From positions 1 through 51,759 of the forward strand of contig NZ_CABVPP010000053.1 of assembly GCF_902499075.1 (NCBI RefSeq): a stretch of 51,759 nucleotides of DNA. Direction: 5' to 3'. A program made the position numbers and the translations under genes. The DNA comes from Burkholderia pseudomultivorans (GTDB lineage: Bacteria > Pseudomonadota > Gammaproteobacteria > Burkholderiales > Burkholderiaceae). Shown here piece by piece: positions 1 through 9,035 of this stretch. Each line of letters begins with the position of its first letter. Position 1 is the first letter of the stretch. The notes under the pieces are model-generated. The model made no database searches. It was not told the origin of the DNA and saw only the letters and a program-made list of their open reading frames with translations.

Positions 1-99
1 GGCCGCGGCGTCGAACGCGATGACGGTGCCGCGGCGCGGCGTGCCGTCGCGACGACGACCGCGCCACGCGAAGCGGGTTTCGCGAGGCGGCGTGCTCAT
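1..99 (-). CDS. pilC: Type IV pilus inner-membrane platform protein PilC, N-terminal fragment
   Basis: Only the first 33 codons are inside the window; the gene runs off the left edge. The ATG overlaps the stop of the ATPase gene (ATGA, 96-99), which indicates translational coupling. The peptide starts MSTPPRETRFAWRG and continues with DGTPRRGTVIAFDA. This fits the short N-terminal motif of PilC/GspF proteins (aromatic-x-W-x-G, then G-x-x-x-x-G-x-[IV]-x-A). PilC/GspF is the polytopic inner-membrane platform that the PilB-type ATPase acts on. Family placement rests on this short motif plus the adjacent ATPase; a GspF-type secretion protein would look the same here. Confidence 0.7.
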   Translation of the reverse strand, partial: MSTPPRETRFAWRGRRRDGTPRRGTVIAFDAAA

Positions 100-1361
100 G
101 CGTCCGGTGTCGCGGCCAGTGCTTCCGCGACGCTCGTCGTGCCGTCGCGCACGCGCGCGAGCGCGGCGTCGCGCAGCGTGCGCACGCCTTCGGCTGCCGC
201 GCATCGCGCGAGTTCGCCGACGCTGGCGCGCGCGACGATACGCTCCGCCAGTCCCGGCGAAACCGGCATCGTCTGGTGCAGGCCGATGCGGCCGCGATAG
301 CCGATCCCATGACACGCGGGGCAGCCGCGCGCGACGAACGGCCGCCACCCCGATTCGAGCGCCGACCCGTCGCAGCCGGCTTCGCGCAGCGCGCGCGGCG
401 GCGCGTCCGAATGCGTGCGGCACGCAACGCACAGGCGCCTGACGAGGCGTTGCGCGGTCACGAGGCGCAGCGCGGCCGCGAGATTGTAGGGTGCGACGCC
501 GATGTCGAGCAGTCGCGCGACGGCGGCCGGTGCGTCGTTCGTATGCAGCGTCGACAGCACCAGATGGCCGGTCTGCGCGGCCTTGATCGCGACGTCCGCG
601 GTTTCCGCATCGCGAATCTCGCCGACCATGATGACGTCCGGGTCCTGCCGCAGCAGCGCGCGCAGCGCGGTGGCGAACGTGAGCCCGGCTTTCTCGGCGA
701 CGCCGACCTGGTTGATGCCGTCGAGCTGGATCTCGGCCGGGTCCTCGACCGTGCAGACGTTGTGCGCGTCGCGATCGAGCATCTGCAGCGCGCAGTAGAG
801 CGACAGCGTCTTGCCGCTGCCGGTCGGTCCGGTGACGAGCACGAGGCCGTGCGGCGCACGTATCGCGGCTTCCATCGCACGGGCCTGCTGCGCGTCGAAG
901 CCGAGGCGTTCGAGCGTGAGATCGGGCGGCAGCGTTTCGAGCCGGCGCAGCACCAGTTTTTCGCCGAACAGCGTCGGCAGCGAACTGACGCGGTAGTCGC
1001 CGCGCGTGCCGCCGTCGAGCGCGATGCGCAGCCGGCCGTCCTGCGGCAGCCGGCGTTCGGCGATGTCCATCCGCGCGAGTACCTTGATCCGCGTGACCAG
1101 CGCGTCGCGCAGGTGAGCGGGCGGCCGCGCGTGCTCGTGCAGCACGCCGTCGATGCGCACGCGAATGCGCCAGCCGGTCTCGAACGGTTCCACGTGAATG
1201 TCCGATGCGTCGCGCGCGTCTGCCGCGTGCAGCGTATCGGTCAGCAGCCGTACGGCCGGCGCATCGTCGAGCTGGGCGGCATCGAGCGAGCGGGATGCCG
1301 CGGCATCGGCGAGGGTGGGCGGTTGCGTGTGCAACGGCGCCCCTGGAGCGGAAAAGTGCAT
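96..1361 (-). CDS. pilB: PilB/GspE-type assembly ATPase, short form
   Basis: A 421-residue secretion/pilus ATPase that powers pilin polymerisation from the cytoplasmic face. Visible motifs are the N2-type segment (ASDIHVEPFETGWRIRVRIDG), Walker A GPTGSGKT, the Asp/Walker B region (RQDPDVIMVGEIRDAETAD), the His box (GHLVLSTLHTNDA) and a C-terminal tetracysteine zinc motif (CVAC then CPAC). Typical PilB or GspE proteins are roughly 500-570 residues, so most of the N1 domain is missing. The ATG at 1361 leaves only about 45 residues before the ASDIHVEP segment. It overlaps pilC downstream. Assignment to the pilus rather than type II secretion comes from the pilC neighbour and is moderately certain. 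Confidence 0.85.
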   Translation of the reverse strand: MHFSAPGAPLHTQPPTLADAAASRSLDAAQLDDAPAVRLLTDTLHAADARDASDIHVEPFETGWRIRVRIDGVLHEHARPPAHLRDALVTRIKVLARMDIAERRLPQDGRLRIALDGGTRGDYRVSSLPTLFGEKLVLRRLETLPPDLTLERLGFDAQQARAMEAAIRAPHGLVLVTGPTGSGKTLSLYCALQMLDRDAHNVCTVEDPAEIQLDGINQVGVAEKAGLTFATALRALLRQDPDVIMVGEIRDAETADVAIKAAQTGHLVLSTLHTNDAPAAVARLLDIGVAPYNLAAALRLVTAQRLVRRLCVACRTHSDAPPRALREAGCDGSALESGWRPFVARGCPACHGIGYRGRIGLHQTMPVSPGLAERIVARASVGELARCAAAEGVRTLRDAALARVRDGTTSVAEALAATPDA

Positions 1362-1455
1362 GTGAGCCGGCGCGTCGGCCGCCTGTTGAGCGTGACCCGT
1401 CCATGGTCGCGCGTCGCGGGCGGCGTGGGCAGTCGGCCGTTCGGCTATGGCCCCG

Positions 1456-2754
1456 TTAGCGGCGGGAGAGGGCCTTCATGCGCGGTGCCGTGCCGCGCGG
1501 CTTGAACAGCTTGACGGTGCGCACCGCCTGATCGTCGCTGCGCATCACTTCGAGCATCACGTCGCCGATCTTCAGGCAGACGTCGTCTTCGGGGATTTCC
1601 TCGAGGATTTCGAGGATCAGGCCGTTCAGCGTTTTCGGGCCGTCGGTCGGCAGCTTCAGATGCAGCCAGCGGTTCAGTTCGCGCAGCGGCATGCTCGCCG
1701 CGACGATGCATTCGCCGTTTTCGTCCCAGCCGCCCGCGCGCTCGCTGCGCGGCATCGACGTCGTGAATTCGCCGATCAACTCCTCGATGATGTCCTCGGG
1801 TGTGACGAGCCCTTCGAGTTCGCCGTACTCGTTGACGACCAGCGCGGTGCGTTGCCGGCTCTCCTGGAAGTACTGAAGCTGCTGGACGACCGGCGTGCCC
1901 GACGGCACGTAGTATGGCTCGGCGAGCAGCGCGCGCAGCGTGTCGCGGTCGAAGTCCTGGTTGTGCAGCGCGGTCAGCGTCTTGCGCACGTGCAGCACGC
2001 CGAGCACCTTGTCGATGTCGCCCTCGTAGACGACCAGGCGGTTGTGATAGCAGGTTTCGAGCTGGCGCAGCACGTCGTCGAGCGGCGCGTGGAAGTTCAG
2101 CGATTCGATCTGGCGGCGCGGCACCATCACGTCGTCGACAGTGATGTTCTCGAGGTCGAACAGGTTGAGCAGGATGCTGCGGTGCTTGGTCGGCATGAAG
2201 CTGCTCGACTCGAGCACGATGGCGCGCAGCTCGTCCGCCGACATCCGCTGGTCGCGCCCCTTCTTCGTGTTGATGCGCAGCACCCACAGCACGCCGTTCG
2301 CAAGCGCGTTGACGAACCACACGACCGGCTTGAACACGCGCATCAGCGGTGCGATCACGAGGCTCGCGGGCAGCGCGATGCGCTCGGGGAACGTCGCACC
2401 GACGATCTTTGGCGCGATTTCCGCGAACACGATGATCAGGAACGCGACGATGCCGGTCGCGATCGACAGCGCGAGATTGTTACGGCCGAACGTATGCAGC
2501 GCGAGCGACGTCGTCAGGACCGGGATGATCGTGTTGAACAGGTTGTTGCCGATCAGGATCACGCTGAGCAGCAGGTCGGTCCGCGCGAGCAGGCCCTGGG
2601 TGGTTTTCGCGCCGAGCGCGCCCTGGCTTGCGAGATGCTTGAGCCGATGGCGGTTGAGCGCCATCATCGCGGTTTCGGAAATCGAAAAGAAGCTGGAACA
2701 GAGGAGAAGCAGGAAGACGGCGCCGATTTGCGCCCATAAGGGAATTTGGTCCAC
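1456..2754 (-). CDS. CorB/HlyC-CorC family CNNM/CBS membrane protein
   Basis: A 432-residue inner-membrane protein with three parts: an N-terminal CNNM (DUF21) transmembrane domain of about 190 residues with SSFFSISETAMMALNRHRL near the start; a CBS-domain pair at about 200-330 (MVPRRQIESL, YGELEGLVTPEDIIEELIGE); and a C-terminal CorC/HlyC transporter-associated domain. The family (E. coli YfjD/CorB) is linked to Mg2+/Co2+ efflux or homeostasis; the name haemolysin is historical. The start is a GTG at 2754 (GTG GAC CAA ATT). A 94-nt gap separates it from pilB, so the two may share a transcript. Exact substrate is unknown. Confidence 0.88.
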   Translation of the reverse strand: MDQIPLWAQIGAVFLLLLCSSFFSISETAMMALNRHRLKHLASQGALGAKTTQGLLARTDLLLSVILIGNNLFNTIIPVLTTSLALHTFGRNNLALSIATGIVAFLIIVFAEIAPKIVGATFPERIALPASLVIAPLMRVFKPVVWFVNALANGVLWVLRINTKKGRDQRMSADELRAIVLESSSFMPTKHRSILLNLFDLENITVDDVMVPRRQIESLNFHAPLDDVLRQLETCYHNRLVVYEGDIDKVLGVLHVRKTLTALHNQDFDRDTLRALLAEPYYVPSGTPVVQQLQYFQESRQRTALVVNEYGELEGLVTPEDIIEELIGEFTTSMPRSERAGGWDENGECIVAASMPLRELNRWLHLKLPTDGPKTLNGLILEILEEIPEDDVCLKIGDVMLEVMRSDDQAVRTVKLFKPRGTAPRMKALSRR

Positions 2755-2865
2755 GCGTCGGAAAGGGCAGTGAAGGACAGGGATGGGGGGAATATAGCAG
2801 AGGCCGGCGGCGGGGATGTGTCGCCCCCGGTCGGGCGGATGCTGCGAACGGACAAGAAGCGGACG

Positions 2866-2897
2866 AAAAAAAACCGTGCACGTCGTGCACGGTTTTT
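2866..2897. terminator. Bidirectional Rho-independent terminator, tRNA-Pro / corB-like gene
   Basis: An 8-bp perfect stem CCGTGCAC/GTGCACGG with a 3-nt loop is flanked by eight A on the left and six T on the right. It can therefore work on both strands. On the minus strand it lies directly after tRNA-Pro and would separate the tRNA from the corB-like gene. Confidence 0.85.
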
Positions 2898-2905
2898 TGC
2901 AAATC

Positions 2906-2982
2906 TGGTCGGGGTGAGAGGATTCGAACCTCCGGCCTCTACGTCCCGAACGTAGCGCTCTACCAGGCTAAGCTACACCCCG
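2906..2982 (-). tRNA. tRNA-Pro (anticodon CGG)
   Basis: 77 nt on the minus strand, with CCA encoded (complement at 2906-2908). The acceptor stem CGGGGTG/CACCCCG is perfect. The D-arm contains AGCCTGGTAGAGC, and the anticodon stem CTACG/CGTAG closes the loop TTCGGGA, giving anticodon CGG, which reads CCG. The T-arm is GGAGG-TTCGAAT-CCTCT. CCG is a frequent proline codon in this GC-rich sequence. Confidence 0.97.
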
Positions 2983-3044
2983 ATTTGGACTCTTCCGATT
3001 TCGCCGTCTTCTTCAAGACCGCTGCGTCGTCGAGCAAGAACATA

Positions 3045-3050
3045 ACTATA
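3045..3050 (-). promoter_or_regulatory. Candidate -10 element of the tRNA-Pro promoter
   Basis: Minus-strand TATAGT lies in a locally AT-rich stretch about 60 nt upstream of the mature tRNA 5' end. No good -35 is visible at 16-18 nt (TTCCTT at 17), so the call rests on the -10 and the AT context. Confidence 0.4.
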
Positions 3051-3127
3051 ACAGCGCTTTTTCGAAAAAGGAATACTTTGTTGAAGAAATTTTTTCGAGA
3101 CGGGTGCGATACGCCGATGGCTGCCGC

Positions 3128-4123
3128 TTATGACTGCCGCGACGTCGAATACGAGCACAGCCCGAGCAGGCTTTCCTTGTAGATCGAATCCGGGAACGCG
3201 GCAATCGCGCTCGCCGCGGCCTGCGCTTCCTGGCGCGCGCATTCGAGCGTATGGTCCAGCGCACCCGAGCGCGTGATCGCGTCGAAGATCGTGTCGAAGC
3301 GGTCGGTGCCGCCCTGTTCGATCGCCTCGCGCGCCAGCGCCGACTGCTCGGGCGTGCCGCGCTCGATCAGATAGATGAGCGGCAGCGTCGGCTTGCCTTC
3401 GCGCAGGTCGTCGCCGGCATTCTTGCCCATCGCCTCGGCGGTGCCCGCATAGTCGAGCCAGTCGTCCATGATCTGGAAGGCGGTGCCGATCCGGCGGCCG
3501 TATTCGGCCGCGGCGGCTTCGGTCGGCGCGTCGGCGCCCGCGAGCACCGCGCCCAGCCGCGCCGATGCCTCGAACAGCTTGGCAGTCTTGTAGCGGATCA
3601 CCTGCATGTAGCGCGTCTCGTCGACGTCGGCGTCGTGCATGTTGAGCAGCTGCAGCACCTCGCCTTCGGAAATGATCGTGGTCGCTTCGGACAGGATTTC
3701 CATCACACGCATCTTGCCCACGCCGACCATCATCTCGAACGAGCGCGAATAGAGGTAATCGCCCACCAGCACGCTCGCCGCGTTGCCGAACAGCGCGTTG
3801 GCCGTCTGGCGGCCGCGGCGCAGCTCCGATTCGTCGACGACGTCGTCGTGCAGCAGCGTGGCCGTGTGGATGAACTCGACGACGGCGGCCAGCACGTGCC
3901 GCTGGTGCGAGGTCTCGCCGAGCGCGCCGGCGACGAGCAGCAGCAATGCCGGACGCAGCCGCTTGCCGCCCGCGCCGATGATGTACTCGGCGATCTGGTT
4001 GATCAGCAGCACGTCGGACGCGAGGCTTTGCCGGATAACGCGATTCACCTGCTCCATGTCGCTGGCGATCGGGGCGAGCAGGTGGGCGGCGCTGAGGGTG
4101 GGGGAGGCGGTGGACGACGACAT
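3128..4123 (-). CDS. ispB: Octaprenyl (polyprenyl) diphosphate synthase
   Basis: A 331-residue trans-prenyltransferase that builds the isoprenoid side chain of ubiquinone from FPP and IPP. The first Asp-rich motif is DDVVD at 93-97, and the second is DDWLDY starting at 220. The GGKRLRP substrate motif is at about 52-58. Length is normal. It is divergent from rplU, as in many beta- and gammaproteobacteria. A minus-strand TATAAT at 4150-4155 is a plausible -10, although the -35 is poor. Confidence 0.95.
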   Translation of the reverse strand: MSSSTASPTLSAAHLLAPIASDMEQVNRVIRQSLASDVLLINQIAEYIIGAGGKRLRPALLLLVAGALGETSHQRHVLAAVVEFIHTATLLHDDVVDESELRRGRQTANALFGNAASVLVGDYLYSRSFEMMVGVGKMRVMEILSEATTIISEGEVLQLLNMHDADVDETRYMQVIRYKTAKLFEASARLGAVLAGADAPTEAAAAEYGRRIGTAFQIMDDWLDYAGTAEAMGKNAGDDLREGKPTLPLIYLIERGTPEQSALAREAIEQGGTDRFDTIFDAITRSGALDHTLECARQEAQAAASAIAAFPDSIYKESLLGLCSYSTSRQS

Positions 4124-4249
4124 GATGATGGAATTGGGTGATGCCGCGGATTATAAGTCGAATCCGCCATATTCCGGTCTGCCGCACGTTCCGGACCCGC
4201 GATTTTGGCCGTCCGGCCGAGGCCTGCGCGCGGCAATCGTCAATCGGCT

Positions 4250-4278
4250 TTGACTTCGATGCTAACTCTCTGTATAAT
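4250..4278 (+). promoter_or_regulatory. Sigma-70 promoter of rplU-rpmA(-obgE)
   Basis: TTGACT (4250-4255), a spacer of exactly 17 nt, and TATAAT (4273-4278). This is close to full consensus, as expected for a ribosomal protein operon, and predicts a leader of about 48 nt before the rplU ATG. Confidence 0.9.
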
Positions 4279-4332
4279 CACGCCTTTTCCGCGCGTGGTG
4301 TGCGGAAAAATGGATCCAGAGTGAGGTTCTCA

Positions 4333-4644
4333 ATGTACGCGGTCATAAAAACCGGCGGCAAGCAGTACAAGGTTGCCGTTGGCGAAAAACTGAAAGTAGA
4401 ACAGATACCGGCTGACATTGACGCTGAAATCACGCTCGACCAGGTTCTCGCAGTGGGCGAAGGCGAATCGATTAAGTTCGGTACGCCGCTGGTCAGTGGG
4501 GCTTCCGTCAAGGCCACCGTTGTGTCGCACGGTCGTCATGCCAAGGTCACCATCTTCAAGATGCGTCGCCGGAAGCACTACCAAAAGCACGGCGGCCACC
4601 GCCAGAACTACACTGAGCTGCGCATCGACGCGATCAACGCGTAA
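4333..4644 (+). CDS. rplU: 50S ribosomal protein L21
   Basis: A 103-residue protein starting [19 protein letters not shown], the canonical bL21 N-terminus, with the conserved [16 protein letters not shown] segment near the C-terminus. The start at 4333 is preferred over upstream in-frame codons because the protein begins exactly at the family start and GAGG lies 8-11 nt upstream. It is the first gene of rplU-rpmA, with a 24-nt gap to rpmA. Confidence 0.98.
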   Translation: MYAVIKTGGKQYKVAVGEKLKVEQIPADIDAEITLDQVLAVGEGESIKFGTPLVSGASVKATVVSHGRHAKVTIFKMRRRKHYQKHGGHRQNYTELRIDAINA

Positions 4645-4668
4645 GCGCCTCGGTAAAGGAGCAATCAG

Positions 4669-4932
4669 ATGGCACACAAAAAGGCAGGCGGCTCTTCCCG
4701 GAACGGCCGCGACTCCGAGTCGAAACGTCTCGGCGTGAAAGTGTACGGCGGCCAGGCGATCAACGCCGGCGGCATCATCGTGCGTCAGCGCGGCACGCGC
4801 ATGCACGCTGGCGATAACGTCGGCATGGGCAAGGATCACACCCTGTTCGCGCTGGTCGACGGCCACGTGAAGTTCGCGACCAAGGGCGCGGACAAGAAGC
4901 ATACGGTCATCGTCGTCCCGGCGGCTGCCTAA
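4669..4932 (+). CDS. rpmA: 50S ribosomal protein L27
   Basis: An 87-residue protein starting [19 protein letters not shown], the conserved bL27 N-terminus that reaches the peptidyl-transferase centre. AAAGGAGC precedes the ATG. It has the normal gammaproteobacterial/betaproteobacterial start, with no Firmicutes-type cleaved leader. It follows rplU directly and is followed by a strong terminator. Confidence 0.98.
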   Translation: MAHKKAGGSSRNGRDSESKRLGVKVYGGQAINAGGIIVRQRGTRMHAGDNVGMGKDHTLFALVDGHVKFATKGADKKHTVIVVPAAA

Positions 4933-4960
4933 GTTCAGGCACCCACGGGCTTCGTAGCCG

Positions 4961-4993
4961 AAAGGCCCCGCAGTCTTCGCGGGGCCTTTTTTA
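4961..4993 (+). terminator. Rho-independent terminator after rpmA
   Basis: A 9-bp stem AGGCCCCGC/GCGGGGCCT with a 7-nt loop (AGTCTTC) is followed by a T-rich tract. It separates rplU-rpmA from obgE, at least in part. Confidence 0.9.
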
Positions 4994-5115
4994 TTTGGCC
5001 GGCGGTCGCGTGCGCGTGACCGCCGGTTGCGCGCGTCCGCGCTCGATCGGCCGAACGGCAGATTGTTCAAGCACGCGGGCGCGCGGCACAATAGCGGAAA
5101 TACTGGGCGGAGTGA

Positions 5116-6228
<1,113 letters not shown>

Positions 6229-6252
6229 GCGGCGCCGACACGGCTCCGAAGC

Positions 6253-6274
6253 GCGCCGGACCTGCGTCCGGCGC
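6253..6274 (+). other. Intercistronic stem-loop between obgE and proB
   Basis: A perfect 9-bp inverted repeat GCGCCGGAC/GTCCGGCGC with a 4-nt loop (CTGC), 24 nt after the obgE stop. There is no following T tract, so RNA processing or stability is as likely as termination. Confidence 0.6.
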
Positions 6275-6328
6275 CGGAATTCAATCGCGCCCGGCCGGGC
6301 AGGCATCAGATACAGGAGACAGCGCACG

Positions 6329-7447
6329 ATGCGTTCGATCATCGCGGATTCGAAGCGATTGGTGGTGAAGGTGGGTTCCAGCCTCGTGACCAACGACGGC
6401 AAGGGGCTCGATCATGCTGCGATCGGCCGCTGGGCCGCGCAGATCGCTGCGCTGCGCGCGCAGGGCAAGGAAGTCGTGCTCGTCAGCTCGGGTGCGATCG
6501 CCGAAGGCATGCAGCGGCTCGGCTGGAGCAAGCGGCCGCGCGAGATCGACGAGCTGCAGGCGGCCGCCGCGGTCGGCCAGATGGGGCTCGCGCAGGTCTA
6601 CGAGAGCCGCTTCACCGAGCACGGCATCCGCACCGCGCAGATCCTGCTCACGCATGCCGACCTCGCGGATCGCGAGCGCTACCTGAATGCGCGTTCGACG
6701 CTGCTCACGCTGCTGCGGCTCGGCGTCGTGCCGATCATCAACGAGAACGACACGGTCGTGACCGACGAAATCAAGTTCGGCGACAACGACACGCTCGGCG
6801 CACTCGTCGCGAACCTGATCGAAGGCGATGCGCTGATCATTCTCACCGATCAGTCGGGATTGTTTACCGCGGATCCGCGCAAGGACCCGTCCGCGACGCT
6901 GGTCGCGGAGGCGAACGCGGGCGCGCCGGAGCTCGAGGCGATGGCGGGCGGCGCGGGCTCGAGCCTCGGCCGCGGCGGGATGCTGACGAAGATTCTCGCG
7001 GCGAAGCGTGCGGCCCATAGCGGCGCGAACACCGTGATCGCGAGCGGTCGCGAAGCCGACGTGCTCGTGCGTCTTGCCGGCGGCGAGGCGATCGGCACGC
7101 AGCTGATCGCGCGCACCGCGCGGATGGCGGCGCGCAAGCAGTGGATGGCCGACCACCTGCAGGTGCGCGGGCACGTCGTGATCGATGCGGGTGCGGTCGA
7201 GAAGCTGACGGCCGGCGGCAAGAGCCTGCTGCCGATCGGCGTGACCGACGTGCAGGGCGCGTTCGCGCGCGGCGAGGTGATCGCGTGCGTCGGCCCCGAC
7301 GGGCGCGAAGTAGCGCGCGGCCTGACGAACTACAGCAGCGCCGAAACCAAGCTGATCCATCGCAAGCCGAGCGGCGAGATCGAAACCGTGCTCGGTTACA
7401 TGCTGGAGCCCGAGCTGATCCATCGCGACAACCTCGTGCTGGTGTGA
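6329..7447 (+). CDS. proB: Glutamate 5-kinase
   Basis: A 372-residue enzyme for the first step of proline synthesis (glutamate to gamma-glutamyl phosphate), cytoplasmic. The amino-acid kinase domain covers about 1-260 ([34 protein letters not shown]-like [10 protein letters not shown]). A C-terminal PUA domain covers about 280-360. Length matches the PUA-containing form. The start ATG at 6329 has ACAGGAGACAGCGC upstream, a good SD. It is followed by a palindromic terminator. Confidence 0.96.
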   Translation: MRSIIADSKRLVVKVGSSLVTNDGKGLDHAAIGRWAAQIAALRAQGKEVVLVSSGAIAEGMQRLGWSKRPREIDELQAAAAVGQMGLAQVYESRFTEHGIRTAQILLTHADLADRERYLNARSTLLTLLRLGVVPIINENDTVVTDEIKFGDNDTLGALVANLIEGDALIILTDQSGLFTADPRKDPSATLVAEANAGAPELEAMAGGAGSSLGRGGMLTKILAAKRAAHSGANTVIASGREADVLVRLAGGEAIGTQLIARTARMAARKQWMADHLQVRGHVVIDAGAVEKLTAGGKSLLPIGVTDVQGAFARGEVIACVGPDGREVARGLTNYSSAETKLIHRKPSGEIETVLGYMLEPELIHRDNLVLV

Positions 7448-7477
7448 TCGCGCGGTCCTGCATCGGCTCGCTGATAT

Positions 7478-7503
7478 GAAAAAGCCCGCAGCTGCGGGCT
7501 TTG
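7478..7503. terminator. Palindromic terminator after proB
   Basis: A perfect 22-nt palindrome at 7481-7502, arms AAAGCCCGCAG/CTGCGGGCTTT. It lies between the convergent proB and CNP1-like genes and could serve both strands. Confidence 0.75.
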
Positions 7504-7547
7504 TTTCGAACGGCAAGCCGGCGGCGCAGGGCCGCGAGGCGCCGTAC

Positions 7548-8105
7548 TCAGCGCATCTGGCTCATCGCGGTGCGGTGAAAGCGGATGTTCTCGAGGATCT
7601 GCTGGGTCGTGCCCTGCGGCATCTTGTTCGAGCACAGGTAGTCCTGGTACAGCGCCGAGTGGTAGGCGTTCAGCTCGCCGTTCTCGATGCGCCGCCAGTC
7701 GTTCTCGACCGTGCGGTCCCACGCGTCGTGATCCGAATTCAGGCCCGCGTACTGGCGCCATTCGTAGGTGTCGCAGCGGATGCCTTCGTAGTTCACGTTG
7801 CGCGCGCCTGCGGGGCTCGTGATGACGACCGTGTAACGCACGACGCCGTCGCTGCCGACCGCGAGCGACTTCGCATCGACGAAAAATTTCAGCGGCGTAT
7901 TCTGCGACACGTTGAACGGCAGCAGGTCGGCCGTCTGCGGCAGCGCGGGCAGCGTATCGACCGCGTTTTCCTTCCAGTTGCCCTGGCGGTCCAGCAGATA
8001 CACGAATGCGCTGTCATCCTTGTTGGTCGGTGCCTTCGAATTCGCGCAGCCGGCCAGTGCGGCCGCCGCGGCGATCGATGCGAGCGCGAGAGCAATCGCT
8101 TTCAA
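7548..8105 (-). CDS. CNP1-like family lipoprotein
   Basis: A 185-residue exported lipoprotein of unknown biochemical role that resembles the CNP1 (cryptic neisserial protein) family. I place the start at TTG 8105: a strong GAGGA sits 7 nt upstream and translation begins directly with the signal peptide, MKAIALALASIAAAAALAGC, lipobox LAGC with Cys20. An in-frame upstream codon at 8156 would put 17 odd residues before the signal. The mature part is rich in Asp, Asn and aromatics (GIRCDTYEWRQYAGLN). It lies downstream of rppH but is separated from it by a terminator. Family name is from recognition, moderately sure. Confidence 0.75.
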   Translation of the reverse strand: MKAIALALASIAAAAALAGCANSKAPTNKDDSAFVYLLDRQGNWKENAVDTLPALPQTADLLPFNVSQNTPLKFFVDAKSLAVGSDGVVRYTVVITSPAGARNVNYEGIRCDTYEWRQYAGLNSDHDAWDRTVENDWRRIENGELNAYHSALYQDYLCSNKMPQGTTQQILENIRFHRTAMSQMR

Positions 8106-8119
8106 TATGCATTCCTCGT

Positions 8120-8150
8120 AAAAAAAGGGCGCGACACCATGGTCGCGCCC
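8120..8150 (-). terminator. Rho-independent terminator after rppH
   Basis: Minus strand: 9-bp stem GGGCGCGAC/GTCGCGCCC with a 6-nt loop, then seven T. It sits between rppH and the CNP1-like gene, only about 15 nt from that gene's start, so read-through or an internal promoter must supply the latter. Confidence 0.85.
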
Positions 8151-8169
8151 GGTCATGCAGTTCGATTCG

Positions 8170-8817
8170 TCACTTGCCGACGATCACGCGGGGCGGCATC
8201 TCGTCGAGCGTGCTCGCCTCCACTTCGATCTCGGAACAGACCACCGATGTGTCGACAATCGTCAGCGTCTGCTGGGGCTGGGCGCCGACGACGCGCGGAT
8301 AGCGCGACAGACGCGGCCCGCGCGGCTTTTCGGCTCGCTGCGCCGGGCGGCGCAGGAAGCGCGACAGTTCCGTCAGCGCCAACTGATAGACATCCCGCTT
8401 GAACTCGATCACCGCGTCGAGCGGCACCCAGTACTCGTTCCAGCGCCACGCATCGAACTCCGGGTGATCGGTCGCGCGCAAGCAAATGTCGCAATCGCGT
8501 CCGACCATCCGCAGCAGGAACCAGATCTGTTTCTGGCCGCGGTAATGGCCGCGTACTTCACGCTTGATGAACTTGTCAGGCACCTCGTAACGCAACCAGT
8601 CGCGTGTGCGGCCGATTATCTTGACGTGTTCCGGATGCAGCCCGGTTTCCTCGTGCAATTCCCGGTACATCGCCTGCATGGGGGTCTCGCCGTACTTGAT
8701 CCCACCTTGAGGAAACTGCCAGGAGTGCTCGCGGAGCCGTTTGCCCCAAAACACCTCGTTGCGCGCGTTCAAGAGGATGATGCCGACGTTCGGGCGAAAG
8801 CCTTCACGATCCAGCAT
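8170..8817 (-). CDS. rppH: RNA pyrophosphohydrolase (Nudix)
   Basis: A 215-residue Nudix hydrolase that removes pyrophosphate from mRNA 5' ends and so triggers RNase E-dependent decay. It begins [17 protein letters not shown], typical of RppH/NudH. The Nudix box (G-x5-E-x7-REUxEExGU) spans 38-60. The protein is longer than E. coli RppH (about 176) because of a C-terminal tail after residue 160. A perfect minus-strand TATAAT at 8851-8856 is a likely -10, about 34 nt from the start codon; its -35 is weak. It is divergent from proS. Confidence 0.94.
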   Translation of the reverse strand: MLDREGFRPNVGIILLNARNEVFWGKRLREHSWQFPQGGIKYGETPMQAMYRELHEETGLHPEHVKIIGRTRDWLRYEVPDKFIKREVRGHYRGQKQIWFLLRMVGRDCDICLRATDHPEFDAWRWNEYWVPLDAVIEFKRDVYQLALTELSRFLRRPAQRAEKPRGPRLSRYPRVVGAQPQQTLTIVDTSVVCSEIEVEASTLDEMPPRVIVGK

Positions 8818-8850
8818 ACAACCACCTTCGAATCCTTTAAAATTGCTTTG

Positions 8851-8856
8851 ATTATA
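8851..8856 (-). promoter_or_regulatory. Candidate -10 of the rppH promoter
   Basis: Perfect minus-strand TATAAT, 34 nt upstream of the rppH ATG. The hexamer 17 nt further upstream is GTGCGC, so the -35 is not recognisable. The gap 8818-9035 holds this element and the stem-loop in front of proS. Confidence 0.5.
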
Positions 8857-8996
8857 AACAGATAACGGGCGCTGCGCACCGTGCCGGAGCGAATCCGCGC
8901 GGGGCGTGCCGGCTGAATTGTCCCTGATTTGTCTGCTAAGTCATCTGCGCCATTGCCGTTCGCCGCGCGCAGCTTTTTCACCTTGAATCTTTTTCG

Positions 8997-9023
8997 GGCG
9001 CCCCGCCTGGGGGCGCCGTTTTT
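8997..9023 (+). terminator. Terminator-like stem-loop immediately upstream of proS
   Basis: Stem GGCGCCCC (8997-9004)/GGGGCGCC (9010-9017), 5-nt loop, then GTTTTT. It ends 12 nt before the proS ATG. No plus-strand gene precedes it within the window since 7447, and the gene just upstream is divergent, so it is not a normal end-of-gene terminator. An attenuator in the proS leader is the obvious possibility. Confidence 0.65.
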
Positions 9024-9035
9024 GGAACCGTCCGC

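Noticed and set aside
2866-2982. tRNA-Pro as an integration site for a genomic island
   Set aside because: No integrase gene, no second copy of the tRNA 3' end and no base-composition shift on either side.
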